Origin: Rhodovulum sp. ES.010
Lineage (GTDB): Bacteria > Pseudomonadota > Alphaproteobacteria > Rhodobacterales > Rhodobacteraceae
Direction of reading: 5' to 3'
Length of the DNA stretch: 64,000 nt
Assembly: GCF_900142935.1 (NCBI RefSeq)
Contig: NZ_FSRS01000001.1
Location: forward strand, 2,056,001-2,120,000
Shown here: positions 53,271 to 62,984 of the stretch, in pieces
Layout of the letters: every line of letters starts with the position of its first letter
Position numbering within the stretch: position 1 is the stretch's first letter
Notes under the pieces: model-generated
What the model saw: the letters and a program-made list of their open reading frames with translations, nothing else
Database searches by the model: none
Told to the model about the DNA's origin: nothing
Made by a program: the position numbers and the translations under genes

Positions 53271-54262
53271 CCAAACCCTACGACGTCGTCGGCATCGGTA
53301 ACGCGATGGTCGACGTTCTGGCCCATGCCGACGAGAGTTTCCTGGACACCCACGGGGTGCAGAAGGGCATCATGCAGCTCATCGACATGGAACGCGCGGT
53401 GCAGCTTTACGGACAGATCGGCCCGGCGCAGGAGATCTCGGGCGGGTCCGCCGCGAACACCATCGCCGGCATCGCGCATCTGGGCGGGCGCACCGCCTAT
53501 GTCGGCAAGGTCAAGGACGACCAGCTGGGCGGGATCTTCGCCCACGACCTGCGCGCGCAGGGCGCCGATTACGACACCGCGCCGGCCCCGACGGACACCG
53601 AGGGGGAGACCGGGCGCTGCATCGTGCTGGTCACGCCCGACGGCGAGCGGTCGATGAACACCTATCTCGGCGTGACCGAGCACCTGACGCCCGCCGATAT
53701 CGACGAACGCCAGGTGGCCGGCGCGGAGTGGATCTACCTGGAGGGCTATCGCTTCGACGGGGCGGACAGCCACGAGGCCTTTGCAAAGGCGATCGGGGCG
53801 GCGAAATCGGCGGGCGGCCGGGTGTCGCTGACGCTGTCGGACCCGTTCTGCGTGGAACGCCACCGCGACGCCTTCCGCCGGATGATCCGCGAGGACGTCG
53901 ATCTGCTGTTCGCCAACCGCGCCGAGATCCTGTCGATGTACGAGACGGAGGATTTCCACGAGGCGCTGAGCCGGGCGGCGGCCGAGGTCGACATCGTCGC
54001 CTGCACCGAGAGCGAGCATGGCGCGCATGTGCTGTCCGAAGGGCGGCACTGGCACGTGCCGGCGATCCCGACGAAGGTGGTGGACGCGACCGGCGCGGGC
54101 GATCTTTTCGCGGGCGCGTTCCTGTGGGGGCTGACCGCGGGGCACGATCTGGAGACCTGCGGCCGGATGGGCTGCGTCGCGGCGAGCGAGGTGATCTCCC
54201 ATATCGGCGCGCGGGCCGAGGCCGACCTGGGCGCGCTGTTCCGCGAGCACGGGCTGACCTGA
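53267..54262 (+). CDS. PfkB-family sugar/adenosine kinase
   Basis: 331 residues. The N-terminal signature is GGSAANTIAGIAHLGGRTAY and the second signature DATGAGDLFAGAFLWG holds the catalytic Asp. Its closest look is to the bacterial adenosine kinase-like group that often follows nth or sits near SAM recycling genes. Substrate assignment is tentative. Confidence 0.86.
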   Translation: MTKPYDVVGIGNAMVDVLAHADESFLDTHGVQKGIMQLIDMERAVQLYGQIGPAQEISGGSAANTIAGIAHLGGRTAYVGKVKDDQLGGIFAHDLRAQGADYDTAPAPTDTEGETGRCIVLVTPDGERSMNTYLGVTEHLTPADIDERQVAGAEWIYLEGYRFDGADSHEAFAKAIGAAKSAGGRVSLTLSDPFCVERHRDAFRRMIREDVDLLFANRAEILSMYETEDFHEALSRAAAEVDIVACTESEHGAHVLSEGRHWHVPAIPTKVVDATGAGDLFAGAFLWGLTAGHDLETCGRMGCVAASEVISHIGARAEADLGALFREHGLT

Positions 54263-54299
54263 GGCCGGGGCGCTCCCGCCCCCGGGCCGGCGCGCGGCT

Positions 54300-54420
54300 G
54301 GCGCCGCGCTTGTCCGGGGTTGGGGGTGGCGCGGCCCGGGGCCGCGCGGGGGCTCTGCCCCGTCGCCCGGGACCCGGGCGACTCCCCCGGAGTATTGCCG
54401 CCAAGAAGACGCGGGGCGGT
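54300..54420. repeat. Intergenic palindromic sequence, probable dispersed repeat
   Basis: The gap between two convergent genes holds GGGGCTCTGCCCC, then a palindrome GTCGCCCGGG-A-CCCGGGCGAC (54362-54382), then CCCCCGGAGTATT. I recall similar blocks in intergenic DNA across Rhodobacterales. It may serve as a bidirectional terminator. Confidence 0.55.
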
Positions 54421-55238
54421 CAGTCGCCGAGCTTGGCGTGGACCTCGTCGAGGTCGACCTCGCCCTTGGGCCGGCGGTTGGCCGGGTTCTCGAAATCGTA
54501 GCGGAATAGTTCGAAGTCGCGCTTGTAGATCTCGTAGACGAGATGCATCGAGAGGTCGTCGAAATAGGCCTCGACCGGGTGGGCGCGTTTCGGGCCGTGG
54601 CCTTCGGATTCGTTGAAGCGGGGAATCGCCGCGAGGTCGACCGGGTGCGGGATCTCGACCGCGTCGAGCACCGCCCGCATGCCGTCGTCGAACGCCTCGG
54701 TGAAGAAGATACGGTCGTAGCGGCCACCGCCCGCGATGAAGGTGGAGATGTGCCCCGACATCGCCGACCAGTGGATGTCGGGGTCCATCGGGCGGCGCCA
54801 GCGAATCGTGTCGCGGGCGAACAGCAGGAACCGGCGAAAGCTGGCGATCTGGTCGAAGTCGTCCCTGCCGTCCGGGCCCCCGACCTCGATCCCGTATTTC
54901 TGGATCAGCATCGGCACCAGCTTGCCGCGGTAGCGGTTGCCGTTGCGCTGGATCCCGCAGATCTTGTCGAAGAACGAGGACAGGATCCGGGAATAGGGGT
55001 TGCGGACGCAGGTGAAGGCATAAGCGCCGTGACCGCGGACCACGCGTTCGATGGGGGCGTGGCTGTCCTCCTGCGCCCATTTGTGAAGGCCGGTCGTCGC
55101 ATCGTGGATGTCGCCGTCGAAGAATTCCCCGTGATCGGAGAAATACATGATCTGGCCGATGGTCGAGCAGGCGCATTTCGGGACGACGCGATAGACCAGG
55201 CTCTCGCTCGTCGTCATCCAGGTTCCGGGGAAGCCCAT
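54420..55238 (-). CDS. Sulfotransferase family protein
   Basis: 272 residues from ATG 55238, preceded by GGAGG. VPKCACSTIGQIMYF is the 5'-phosphosulfate loop and CVRNPYSRILSSFFDKI the 3'-phosphate motif for PAPS binding, as in the Sulfotransfer_2 family. It probably sulfates a surface or secreted glycan. It is divergent from a branching glycosyltransferase gene, which supports that. Confidence 0.85.
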   Translation of the reverse strand: MGFPGTWMTTSESLVYRVVPKCACSTIGQIMYFSDHGEFFDGDIHDATTGLHKWAQEDSHAPIERVVRGHGAYAFTCVRNPYSRILSSFFDKICGIQRNGNRYRGKLVPMLIQKYGIEVGGPDGRDDFDQIASFRRFLLFARDTIRWRRPMDPDIHWSAMSGHISTFIAGGGRYDRIFFTEAFDDGMRAVLDAVEIPHPVDLAAIPRFNESEGHGPKRAHPVEAYFDDLSMHLVYEIYKRDFELFRYDFENPANRRPKGEVDLDEVHAKLGD

Positions 55239-55372
55239 GCCCGCCTCCAAATGCCCGGCGGGTCTTCGCGCCGCCTGGGGCAACTACTAGAAGGCAAAGT
55301 TTTAACATTCTTTCAACGACACCGGCCCATGGTCGCCGCAAGCAGTCGACACGAGGGACCGAGCCGGGGCCG

Positions 55373-56950
55373 ATGGCCAAGATCGCTTACATCCTGTTGT
55401 GCCACAAGGCGCCCGAGGAGGTCATCCGCCAGGCCGCGCAACTGACCGCGGCCGGCGATCTGGTCGCGATCCATTTCGACGCGCGTGCGCCGCGGGCGGC
55501 GTATGACCGCGTCCGCGCGGCGCTCGCCGGGAACCCGTCCGTCGCCTTTGCGCAGCGGCGGGTGAGATGCGGCTGGGGCGAGTGGTCGCTGGTCGCCGCC
55601 ACGCTGGCGGCGCTGCGGGCGGCCGAGGCGGCGTTCCCGGACGCGACGCATTTCTACATGCTCTCGGGCGATTGCCGGGCGATCAAGTCGGCCGAATACG
55701 TCCATGCCTTCCTCGATGCGGAGGACGCCGACTACATCGAGAGCTTCGACTTCTTCGCGTCCGACTGGATCAAGACCGGGCTCAAGGCCGAGCGGCTGAC
55801 CTATCGCCACCTCTTCAACGAGCGCCGGCGCAAGCGGCTGTTCTATGGCGCGCTCGCGCTGCAGCGGCGGCTGGGGCTGGACCGCGCGATCCCCGCCGAT
55901 CTGCAGGTGATGATCGGCAGCCAGTGGTGGTGCCTGAGGCGCCGCACCGTCGAGGCGGTGCTGGACTTCATCCGCGCGCGGCCCGACGTGGTGCGGTTCT
56001 TTCGCACGACATGGATTCCCGACGAGACCTTCTTCCAGACCCTCGTCCGGCACCTGGTGCCCGAGGACGAGATCACGAACCGCACGCCGACATTCCTGAT
56101 GTTCTCGGATTACGGAATGCCGGTCACCTTCTACAACGACCACTACGATCTGCTCCTGGGGCAGGACTTTCTGTTCGCGCGCAAGATCTCGTCCGAGGCG
56201 CACGAGTTGAAACGCCGGCTCGGCGCGCTCTACACCGCGAGCGGGGTCGACTTCCAAATCTCGGACGAGGGACGCAATCTCTACAGCTACCTCACCGGCC
56301 GCGGCCGCGTCGGGCGCCGCTTCGCGCCCCGCATCTGGGAGGCGGACTCGACGCTCGGCCCGGGGCGCGAGTTGATGATCGTGACCTGCAAGAAATGGCA
56401 TGTCGGCAAGCGGCTGCTGGAACGCATCCGGCAGCGGACGAACCTGCCCGCGCTGGATTACCTCTTCAACGAGGAGGACACCGCGCTGCCCGATCTCGGC
56501 GGTATCCAGACGACGCTGGAGAAGCGGATGCGCCACCGGCGCGCGCTCTTGCGGATGCTGTTCGACCATTTCGGCACCGACCGGATGATCCTGTGCATCG
56601 ACCCCGGCAGTTTCGAGTTGATGCAGGACTTCCACGCGGACCCCGCCCGCACGAGACTGCTGGACGTGCAGTGCCGGTTCAGCGACGACTACCTCGCCGG
56701 CCATGCCCGGCGCGTGGGGCTGGCGGGGGCACACACCCCGCCCGGCGTGCTGGCGCGCGTCCTGCCCACGATCCGCCATGACATCGCCTTCGAGAGCGAC
56801 CGGATCCGCGACGCGCGGTTCGGCGATGTCTACCGCATCGAGGAAGGTCGAAGCCCGGAAGACAACGCGCAGCCCCTGTCGGAGTTCCTCTCGATCCCCT
56901 ACGATCAGGCCCGCGAGATCGCCGCAACCGAATTCCTGTTCGCCGATTGA
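55373..56950 (+). CDS. Core-2/I-branching-type glycosyltransferase with C-terminal extension
   Basis: 525 residues. AYILLCHKAPEEVIRQAAQL, RVRCGWGEWSLVAATLAALR, FYMLSGDCRAIKSAEYVHAF and WWCLRRRTVEAVLDF place the first 300 residues in the branch-enzyme family (GT14). The remaining 220 residues (from about EADSTLGPGRELMIVTCKKW) form a separate domain that I do not recognise. No membrane anchor is seen. Likely acts on surface polysaccharide with the sulfotransferase next door. Confidence 0.83.
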   Translation: MAKIAYILLCHKAPEEVIRQAAQLTAAGDLVAIHFDARAPRAAYDRVRAALAGNPSVAFAQRRVRCGWGEWSLVAATLAALRAAEAAFPDATHFYMLSGDCRAIKSAEYVHAFLDAEDADYIESFDFFASDWIKTGLKAERLTYRHLFNERRRKRLFYGALALQRRLGLDRAIPADLQVMIGSQWWCLRRRTVEAVLDFIRARPDVVRFFRTTWIPDETFFQTLVRHLVPEDEITNRTPTFLMFSDYGMPVTFYNDHYDLLLGQDFLFARKISSEAHELKRRLGALYTASGVDFQISDEGRNLYSYLTGRGRVGRRFAPRIWEADSTLGPGRELMIVTCKKWHVGKRLLERIRQRTNLPALDYLFNEEDTALPDLGGIQTTLEKRMRHRRALLRMLFDHFGTDRMILCIDPGSFELMQDFHADPARTRLLDVQCRFSDDYLAGHARRVGLAGAHTPPGVLARVLPTIRHDIAFESDRIRDARFGDVYRIEEGRSPEDNAQPLSEFLSIPYDQAREIAATEFLFAD

Positions 56951-56959
56951 GGAGGGGCC

Positions 56960-57340
56960 ATGGCCTACGAGTATGACGACCAGAACATCTTCGCGAAGAT
57001 CCTGCGGGGCGAGATCCCGAACGACACCGTTCTGGAGACCGAGCACACGCTGGCCTTCAACGACATTGCGCCGCAGGCGCCGGTGCACGTGCTGGTCATC
57101 CCCAAGGGGCCCTATGTCTGCCACGACCACTTCGCGCTTTCGGCGTCGGAGGCCCAAATCGCCGATTTCACGCAGGCCATCGGCCAGGTCTGCCGCCTGA
57201 AGGGCGTGCAGCCGGGCGAGGGCGGGAATGGATTCCGCCTGATCTCGAACGCGGGCGCGGACGGCGTGCAGGAGGTGCCGCACATGCATGTCCATATCCT
57301 GGGGGGGCGCGACCTCGGGCGGATGCTGGCGCAGGAATAG
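56960..57340 (+). CDS. HIT-family hydrolase
   Basis: 126 residues. HMHVHILGGRDLG is the histidine-triad motif and FAKILRGEIPNDTVLE the N-terminal block. It hydrolyses purine nucleoside phosphoramidates. It is nine bases after the glycosyltransferase stop, with GAGG before the ATG. Confidence 0.94.
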   Translation: MAYEYDDQNIFAKILRGEIPNDTVLETEHTLAFNDIAPQAPVHVLVIPKGPYVCHDHFALSASEAQIADFTQAIGQVCRLKGVQPGEGGNGFRLISNAGADGVQEVPHMHVHILGGRDLGRMLAQE

Positions 57341-57373
57341 GGCGCCACGCCTGCCCTGGCGCGGATAGGAGCC

Positions 57374-57922
57374 TTGGTCAGCGGAGGCATCACCATCCGG
57401 CCGGCCACCGGCGGCGATCTTTCGCAGATCGCGGAGATTCACGCGGCAAGCTGGCAGCGGACCTATCGCGGCGAGTTCTCGGACGCACGGCTGACCGGCG
57501 ACATCCAAGACGGCCTTGCGCGGACGTGGCGGAAATACACCGCGCGGGAAGGCGATCTGGTGCTCGTCGCGGCGGCGGGGCAAGGGGCCGGCCGGGTGCT
57601 GGGCTTCTGCGCGGTCTGGTGTCGGCCCGATGCCTATCTCGACAACCTGCACGTCTTGCCCGGCCAGACCGGGCAGGGCATCGGCCGCCGGCTTGTCGGG
57701 CATGCCGCGCGCGAACTGGCGGCGCGCGGGCACCGCGGTCTCACGCTTGCGGTCTTTGCAGGCAACGCCGCGGCGCGCAGGTTCTACGCCGGACTTGGCG
57801 GAACGGAGATCGGCCGTTTCGAGCAGGTGGTTTTCGACCAGCGCGTGCCGAGCATACGAATAGCCTGGGACGATCTGGCCGCGCTTGCCCGGACGGCGGG
57901 CACGGCCGGGCACCGGGGCTGA
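57374..57922 (+). CDS. GNAT-family acetyltransferase
   Basis: 182 residues from a TTG at 57374 with ATAGGAG upstream. ITIRPATGGDLSQIAEIHAA, LDNLHVLPGQTGQGIGRRLV and NAAARRFYAGLGG are the GNAT strands and acetyl-CoA loop. Substrate unknown. It converges on rluE. Confidence 0.87.
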   Translation: MVSGGITIRPATGGDLSQIAEIHAASWQRTYRGEFSDARLTGDIQDGLARTWRKYTAREGDLVLVAAAGQGAGRVLGFCAVWCRPDAYLDNLHVLPGQTGQGIGRRLVGHAARELAARGHRGLTLAVFAGNAAARRFYAGLGGTEIGRFEQVVFDQRVPSIRIAWDDLAALARTAGTAGHRG

Positions 57923-57929
57923 AACGCCC

Positions 57930-58481
57930 TCAGACGGCGCGCCAGCGCCCGGGCGCGAGCCCGTCCAGCGTCCAGTCGCCCACGCGGGCGCGGATCAGCC
58001 TGAGCGTCGGATGGCCCACCGCCGCCGTCATCCGGCGCACCTGGCGGTTGCGCCCTTCGGCGATGGTCAGTTCGATCCAGCAATCCGGCACGGACTTGCG
58101 GAACCGCACCGGCGGCGTGCGCGGCCAGAGACCGGGCGGGTCGCCCTCCATCCGGCGCACGCGCGCGGGCCGCGTCGGGCCGTCCTTCAGCGCCACGCCC
58201 GCGCGCAAGGCGGCAAGCGCGTCGTCCGAGGGCAGCCCCTCCACCTGCACCCAGTAGGTCTTGGCCACCTTGTTGCGGGGGTTGGCGATCCGGGCCTGCA
58301 GGCGGCCGTCATCGGTCAGCACCATAAGCCCCTCGCTGTCGCGGTCGAGCCGCCCGGCGGGATAGACGCGCGGCACGTCGATGAATTCGGCCAGCGTGCG
58401 GCGATCCTCGCGCGGCGGGCCGTCATCGGTGAATTGCGAGAGCACCCCCCAAGGCTTGTTGAACAGAATCACCCGGCTCAC
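57930..58481 (-). CDS. rluE: 23S rRNA pseudouridine synthase, RluE type
   Basis: 183 residues from a GTG at 58481, which overlaps the ABC gene stop. [35 protein letters not shown] with catalytic Asp, [11 protein letters not shown] and [19 protein letters not shown] are RluE/RsuA blocks. It lacks an S4 domain, as RluE does. An extended upstream frame is the ABC gene in another frame. Confidence 0.92.
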   Translation of the reverse strand: MSRVILFNKPWGVLSQFTDDGPPREDRRTLAEFIDVPRVYPAGRLDRDSEGLMVLTDDGRLQARIANPRNKVAKTYWVQVEGLPSDDALAALRAGVALKDGPTRPARVRRMEGDPPGLWPRTPPVRFRKSVPDCWIELTIAEGRNRQVRRMTAAVGHPTLRLIRARVGDWTLDGLAPGRWRAV

Positions 58482-59428
58482 GCCGCGCCCTTGCCCCGCG
58501 ACGAGGTCAGTTCGACGAAGACATCCTCCAGGTCGGGCTCCTCGGTGGCGATGTCGCGGATCACGATGCCGGCGTTCCGCACCGCCTCGATCACCGCGCC
58601 GGTCGGGATGTCGCTGCGCCGGTAGGTGAAGCAAAGCGCCCCGTCGCGGCGGTGGCAGGTCTCCACGCCCGCGGGCATCTCGGGCAGGGTCGGCACCGCG
58701 TCCTCTGGGTGGATCACCAGCGTCTTGGCGTCCATCCGCCCGACCAGCGCGGCGGTCGAATCCCGCGCGATGAGTTCGCCGTGATTGATGATCGCGATCT
58801 CCTCGCACATCTGCTCGGCCTCTTCGAGGTAATGCGTGGTCAGGATGACCGTCGTCCCCTGTTCCTCGTTCAGCCGGCGGATGTTGTTCCACAGCATCTG
58901 GCGCAGCTCGATATCGACGCCCGCGGTGGGTTCGTCGAGCACGAGCACCTGCGGGCGGTGCACCAGCGCCTTGCCCAGGAGCAACCGCCGCCGCATGCCC
59001 CCCGAAAGGTTGCGCGCGTAGGCCTCGGCCTTGTCCTCCAGCCCGATGGCCCGAAGCACCTTGTCGGTCACGCGCTGGGATTTGGGCACGCCGTAGAGCC
59101 CGGCCTGCACCTCAAGCGCGGCGCGCGGCGTGAAGAACGGGTCGATGTTCAACTCCTGCGGCATGACGCCGATGGAGGCGCGCGACTGGCGCGGGTTCAC
59201 GTCCTGGTCGAAGCCCCAGATGCGGACCTTGCCGCTGGTCTTGACCACCAGCCCGGCGAGGATGTTGATCAGGGTCGACTTTCCCGCGCCGTTCGGCCCC
59301 AGGAGCCCGAAGATCGAGCCGGCGGGGATCTCGAGGTCGACATCCTTCAGCGCTTCCTTCGGCGGCTGGTTGCCGCTGGCGGCATAGACCTTGCGCAGCC
59401 CCTCGATCTCGATCGCGTTTCCGTCCAT
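58478..59428 (-). CDS. ABC transporter ATP-binding protein
   Basis: 316 residues from ATG 59428. Walker [10 protein letters not shown], signature [17 protein letters not shown], Walker [13 protein letters not shown] and H-loop TTHYLEEAE are intact. The C-terminal 80 residues are the extension seen in DrrA/NodI/CcmA-type exporters. No permease gene is adjacent, so its partner is elsewhere; it overlaps rluE by four bases. Confidence 0.88.
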   Translation of the reverse strand: MDGNAIEIEGLRKVYAASGNQPPKEALKDVDLEIPAGSIFGLLGPNGAGKSTLINILAGLVVKTSGKVRIWGFDQDVNPRQSRASIGVMPQELNIDPFFTPRAALEVQAGLYGVPKSQRVTDKVLRAIGLEDKAEAYARNLSGGMRRRLLLGKALVHRPQVLVLDEPTAGVDIELRQMLWNNIRRLNEEQGTTVILTTHYLEEAEQMCEEIAIINHGELIARDSTAALVGRMDAKTLVIHPEDAVPTLPEMPAGVETCHRRDGALCFTYRRSDIPTGAVIEAVRNAGIVIRDIATEEPDLEDVFVELTSSRGKGAA

Positions 59429-59537
59429 CTCGGTTCCTTTCGTCGCCCGCTCAATGCTTGTCGGCGGCGGGCCATTCGCTATCATGCCGGCTCAGGTAAG
59501 GCGACCCCGTCGCCCCGGCAATCAGCGGAGCGCAGTC

Positions 59538-59747
59538 ATGGCGGTTGAAGCCCCCGGACAGGAACAGGACACCCCGGCCCCCGAGACCGAGATCGTCAGC
59601 CAGTGGCGCGTGGCCTGCGACGGCAGCGGCGAGGCGCTGGGCCACCCGCGCGTGTGGCTGTCGATCTCGCGCGAGCGCGGCTTCGTGGAATGCGGCTATT
59701 GCGACAAGAAGTTCATCCACGAGAGCTTCGCCGACAAGCTGACCTAG
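59538..59747 (+). CDS. Zinc-finger domain protein (CHCC/NDUFS6-like)
   Basis: 69 residues. [20 protein letters not shown] followed by [15 protein letters not shown] gives the C...H...C..C zinc ligands of the zf-CHCC family, related to the NDUFS6 accessory subunit of complex I. About 110 bp upstream starts the divergent ABC gene. Confidence 0.88.
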   Translation: MAVEAPGQEQDTPAPETEIVSQWRVACDGSGEALGHPRVWLSISRERGFVECGYCDKKFIHESFADKLT

Positions 59748-59765
59748 GCCGGTCGGCCCGTCCCC

Positions 59766-60788
59766 CTACCCGGCCAGCGGCGCCGAAAGGTCCACCCAGA
59801 TCGGCCTGTGATCGCTGGGCCGCTCACTGCGCCTGGCGCCGCCGCCCTCGACCTGGGCCTCGAACGGGTCATGGGCGATGCCCGCCCCCGCCACCCGCTC
59901 GCGCAGCGCCGGCGAGACCGCGAAATGGTCGAGCAGAAGCGGCCGGTCGGCGACCTCGTCCACGAAATCGTCGAACCGCGCGGTGAACAGGGCGGGCGGC
60001 GCGACGCCGGAAATCAGCGGGTGATGAAAGATCAGCTCGGGCGTGAAGGTCGAGCCCAGGACGATGTCGGCCACGTTGTGGGTGAGATACTTGCGCTCGA
60101 AGAGATCGCGCCCCGGTCCGTCGTTCCAGTCGCCGGTCACCACGATCCGCGCCTCGGGGTCGTCGGCCACCAGCGTGTCGAGATAGCCGCGCAGCCGGAA
60201 CCCCTCCGCCGAGATGCGCCGCCGCGCCTGCAGCGCCTCGACGACGAATTCCTGCCGCCGCGCCGGGTCGCGCCACTTGGCGGCGCCGCCATGAACGTAT
60301 TTCGACTTGGTGTGCAGGATCACAACCCGGACCGGCGGGGTGCCGATCGGGTCGACATCGACGACCAGCGGCAGCCGGGTGAAGTCGTAGCCCTCCAGCA
60401 TCATGTCGCCGTTGACATCGGCGTCCCAAAGCTCCCGCAGGGCCTCGGTCGCGGGATCGGTCGCGCGCTCCATCGCCGCCACCTTCCCGTCCTTGCGACG
60501 CAGCGCGTAGAGTTTCTGGGCACCCCCGTCCAGGCCCATGATCGCCTCGTAACGCGGCCCGGCGCAATCGGACAGGAACTCGCCAAGGAACAGCGCCATC
60601 TCGGGCTCGGCGCTCGGCCCTTCCTGGATGCACAGCAGGTCCGGCTCCAGCGCGTCGATCACCGCCGCGGCGCGGCCCGCACAGGTCCGCGCCTCGTCGG
60701 CCGTCAGGCGGCCCGAGCCCCAGGACGGCGACTGGTTGCCCGAGAACCAGTTGTTCATCCATTCGATGTTCCAGTTGACGATCTTCAT
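59766..60788 (-). CDS. Endonuclease/exonuclease/phosphatase family protein
   Basis: 340 residues. MKIVNWNIEWMNNWF, LLCIQEGPSAEPEMA, VTGDWNDGPGRDLFE and the C-terminal SDHRPIWVDLSAP are the metal and catalytic motifs of the EEP fold. No signal peptide. Whether it acts on DNA, lipid or another phosphoester is not evident. Confidence 0.86.
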   Translation of the reverse strand: MKIVNWNIEWMNNWFSGNQSPSWGSGRLTADEARTCAGRAAAVIDALEPDLLCIQEGPSAEPEMALFLGEFLSDCAGPRYEAIMGLDGGAQKLYALRRKDGKVAAMERATDPATEALRELWDADVNGDMMLEGYDFTRLPLVVDVDPIGTPPVRVVILHTKSKYVHGGAAKWRDPARRQEFVVEALQARRRISAEGFRLRGYLDTLVADDPEARIVVTGDWNDGPGRDLFERKYLTHNVADIVLGSTFTPELIFHHPLISGVAPPALFTARFDDFVDEVADRPLLLDHFAVSPALRERVAGAGIAHDPFEAQVEGGGARRSERPSDHRPIWVDLSAPLAG

Positions 60789-60854
60789 GGACGCGCTCCC
60801 GAGTGACGCGACCAGCTTAGCCCGGTTTCGACACGGCGCAATGACGTCCGTGAC

Positions 60855-62501
60855 TCAGCCCCCGCCGCGGCGGGCGGCCCCGACATCGGGGGCGGTGGCG
60901 GTATCCGCCGGAAGGCCCGCGGCGCGCAGCATGTCGAGGTGCTGCGCCCGCGGCGCGGCCAGCGTCACCGCCATGCCGCCCTCGCGCGCCTTGCGGATGA
61001 AGCCGGCCAGGCTGTGCGCCCCGGTCATGTCCAGAAGCGGCACGTCGGCCAGGTCGAGGATCAGGTGGCGCGGCCGCGCGGCGATGCGGTCAAGCACGCT
61101 TTCGATCACCGGGGCCGACCCGAAGAAATAGGCGCCCGTCAGGCGCAGCACCACGGTTTCGCGGCTGTCGCCCCGGTCCTCGGGCCGGGCGTCGGTGTCG
61201 GTCTCGTCCAGCATCGCGTCGACACCGCTGATCTGCGCCATCCGGTGCAGGAACACCAGCGCGCCGAGCGCGAGCCCCAGGATGATGGCCTCGGTCAGGT
61301 CGCGCAGCACGGTGGTGATCAGCGTGGCCAGCAGAACCACGAGTTCCGCGCGTGCGCTGCGGGCGAGCGCCAGGATCGCCTTGAGGTCGATCATGTGCAG
61401 CGCGACCGAGACCAGAACGCCCGCCAGCGCGGCCAGCGGAATGGCGCTGGCCAGCGGCGCGAGCAGCAGCACGAAGGCGAGCAGGGTCAGCGCGTGGATC
61501 ATGCCCGCGAAGGGTCCATGCGCCCCGGCGCGCACGTTGGTGGCGGTACGGGCGATGGTGCCGGTGACGCAGAAGCCGCCGAAACAGGCGGAGCCCATGT
61601 TGGCGATCCCCTGCCCGATCAATTCGGCGTTGGACCGGTGCCGCCGCCCGGTCATCGAGTCGGCGACGACCGCCGACAGCAACGATTCGATGGCCCCGAG
61701 AAGGGTGAAGGCCAGCGCGTCGGGCAGCACCGCGCGCACCTTCGCGAGCGAGATATCGGGCAGCGCGGGCGCCGGCAGCCCGGCGGCGATGCCGCCATAG
61801 GCGCTGCCGATCGTGGGCACCGGCAGCTTCAGGAGCCAGACGGTCAGGCCCGCCAGCGCGATCGCCAGCAGCATGCCCGGAACACGCGGCGCCCAGCGGC
61901 GCTGGAGCAGGATGAACCCGAAGGTTCCAAGGCCCAGGACGAGGTCGAGGGGACTGACTGTCGGCAGCGCGGCCCAGAGAACCGGGAGTTTCTCGAGAAA
62001 CGGCCCCGGCTCGGGCCCGTCCAGCGTGAGCCCGAGGAAGGGCTTGAGCTGGCTCACGAGGATGATGATCCCGATCCCGGCGGTGAAGCCGACCGTGACG
62101 GGATAGGGAATGAACTTCACGAATCCGCCCAGCCGCAGCGCCCCGGCGGCCGCGAGGAACAGCCCCGAAAGGAAGGTCGCCAGCATCAACCCGTCGAGCC
62201 CGTGGCGCTGGACCGTGGCGGCCACCAGCACGATGAACGCCCCGGCCGGGCCGCCGATCTGGAACCGGCTGCCGCCGAGCAGCGAGACGAGAAAACCGCC
62301 GACGATCGCGGTGACCAGCCCCCGGTCGGGCGGCACCCCCGAGGCGATGGCGATGGCCAGCGACAGCGGCAGCGCGACGACCGCGACGGTCAGCCCGGCG
62401 ACGAGATCTGCCTTGAATTTGCGCGGGCCGTAGCCCTCCGAGAGGACGGACAGGATCTTGGGCGTGAACTGCAGGTGCAGCGGCACGGGCTTGTGCATCA
62501 T
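60855..62501 (-). CDS. SulP-family anion transporter with STAS domain
   Basis: 548 residues from ATG 62501 (MMHKPVPLHLQF). A multi-helix core with GLTVAVVALPLSLAIAIASG, FQIGGPAGAFIVLV and STM-like ADSMTGRRHRSNAELIGQG is SulP. The C-terminal STAS domain (about 420-530) reads LILDLADVPLLDMTGAHSLA. It may carry sulfate, bicarbonate or another anion. Bicarbonate uptake would suit a CO2-fixing host, but this is speculation. Confidence 0.92.
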   Translation of the reverse strand: MMHKPVPLHLQFTPKILSVLSEGYGPRKFKADLVAGLTVAVVALPLSLAIAIASGVPPDRGLVTAIVGGFLVSLLGGSRFQIGGPAGAFIVLVAATVQRHGLDGLMLATFLSGLFLAAAGALRLGGFVKFIPYPVTVGFTAGIGIIILVSQLKPFLGLTLDGPEPGPFLEKLPVLWAALPTVSPLDLVLGLGTFGFILLQRRWAPRVPGMLLAIALAGLTVWLLKLPVPTIGSAYGGIAAGLPAPALPDISLAKVRAVLPDALAFTLLGAIESLLSAVVADSMTGRRHRSNAELIGQGIANMGSACFGGFCVTGTIARTATNVRAGAHGPFAGMIHALTLLAFVLLLAPLASAIPLAALAGVLVSVALHMIDLKAILALARSARAELVVLLATLITTVLRDLTEAIILGLALGALVFLHRMAQISGVDAMLDETDTDARPEDRGDSRETVVLRLTGAYFFGSAPVIESVLDRIAARPRHLILDLADVPLLDMTGAHSLAGFIRKAREGGMAVTLAAPRAQHLDMLRAAGLPADTATAPDVGAARRGGG

Positions 62502-62651
62502 GTGCCTCGGAGGTTGAGGACGGAGGGACTCTGGGAGTGCCCCGCGCATACACGCAAGCGCACGCCATGTCCCTGCCGCATCCTGTCACCCCCGCCACGG
62601 GCGCGGACACGGAGCGCGCGCCCGGCCTCCCGGGCCGGACGGTTGCCGGTG

Positions 62652-62969
62652 TCAGCCCCGCTCCTTGCCCACGTTCTCGGCGAAGGCGGTCTCGAAGGCG
62701 GCCTTCTGCTCGGGACTCGCCTCGGTCTGGTGCGCGGCCTTCCAGTCGTCATAGGGCATGCCGTAGAACGCCTCGCGCGCCTCTTCCTTGGACATCTCGA
62801 TGCCGCGCTCGCCGGCGGCCTCCTGCATCCAGCGGCTCAGGCAGTTCCGACAGAACCCAGCGAGGTTCATCATGTCGATGTTCTGAACCTCCGGGCGGTC
62901 CTGCATCAGGTGCTGGCGCAACCTGCGGAACGCGGCGGCCTCGATCTCGGTGCGGGTCGCGTCGTCCAT
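62652..62969 (-). CDS. DUF1244 family protein
   Basis: 105 residues. AAFRRLRQHLMQDRPEVQNI, NLAGFCRNCLSRWMQEA and AFYGMPYDDWKA are the conserved blocks of this small alphaproteobacterial family. The CxxC suggests a metal site. It lies next to the N-formylglutamate amidohydrolase, as in other Rhodobacterales. Function unknown. Confidence 0.9.
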   Translation of the reverse strand: MDDATRTEIEAAAFRRLRQHLMQDRPEVQNIDMMNLAGFCRNCLSRWMQEAAGERGIEMSKEEAREAFYGMPYDDWKAAHQTEASPEQKAAFETAFAENVGKERG

Positions 62970-62984
62970 CTCGTCTCCTCCCTG

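Noticed and set aside
55313..57913. 866-residue minus-strand frame opposite the glycosyltransferase, HIT and GNAT genes
   Set aside because: Same reason: antisense shadow with no family match.
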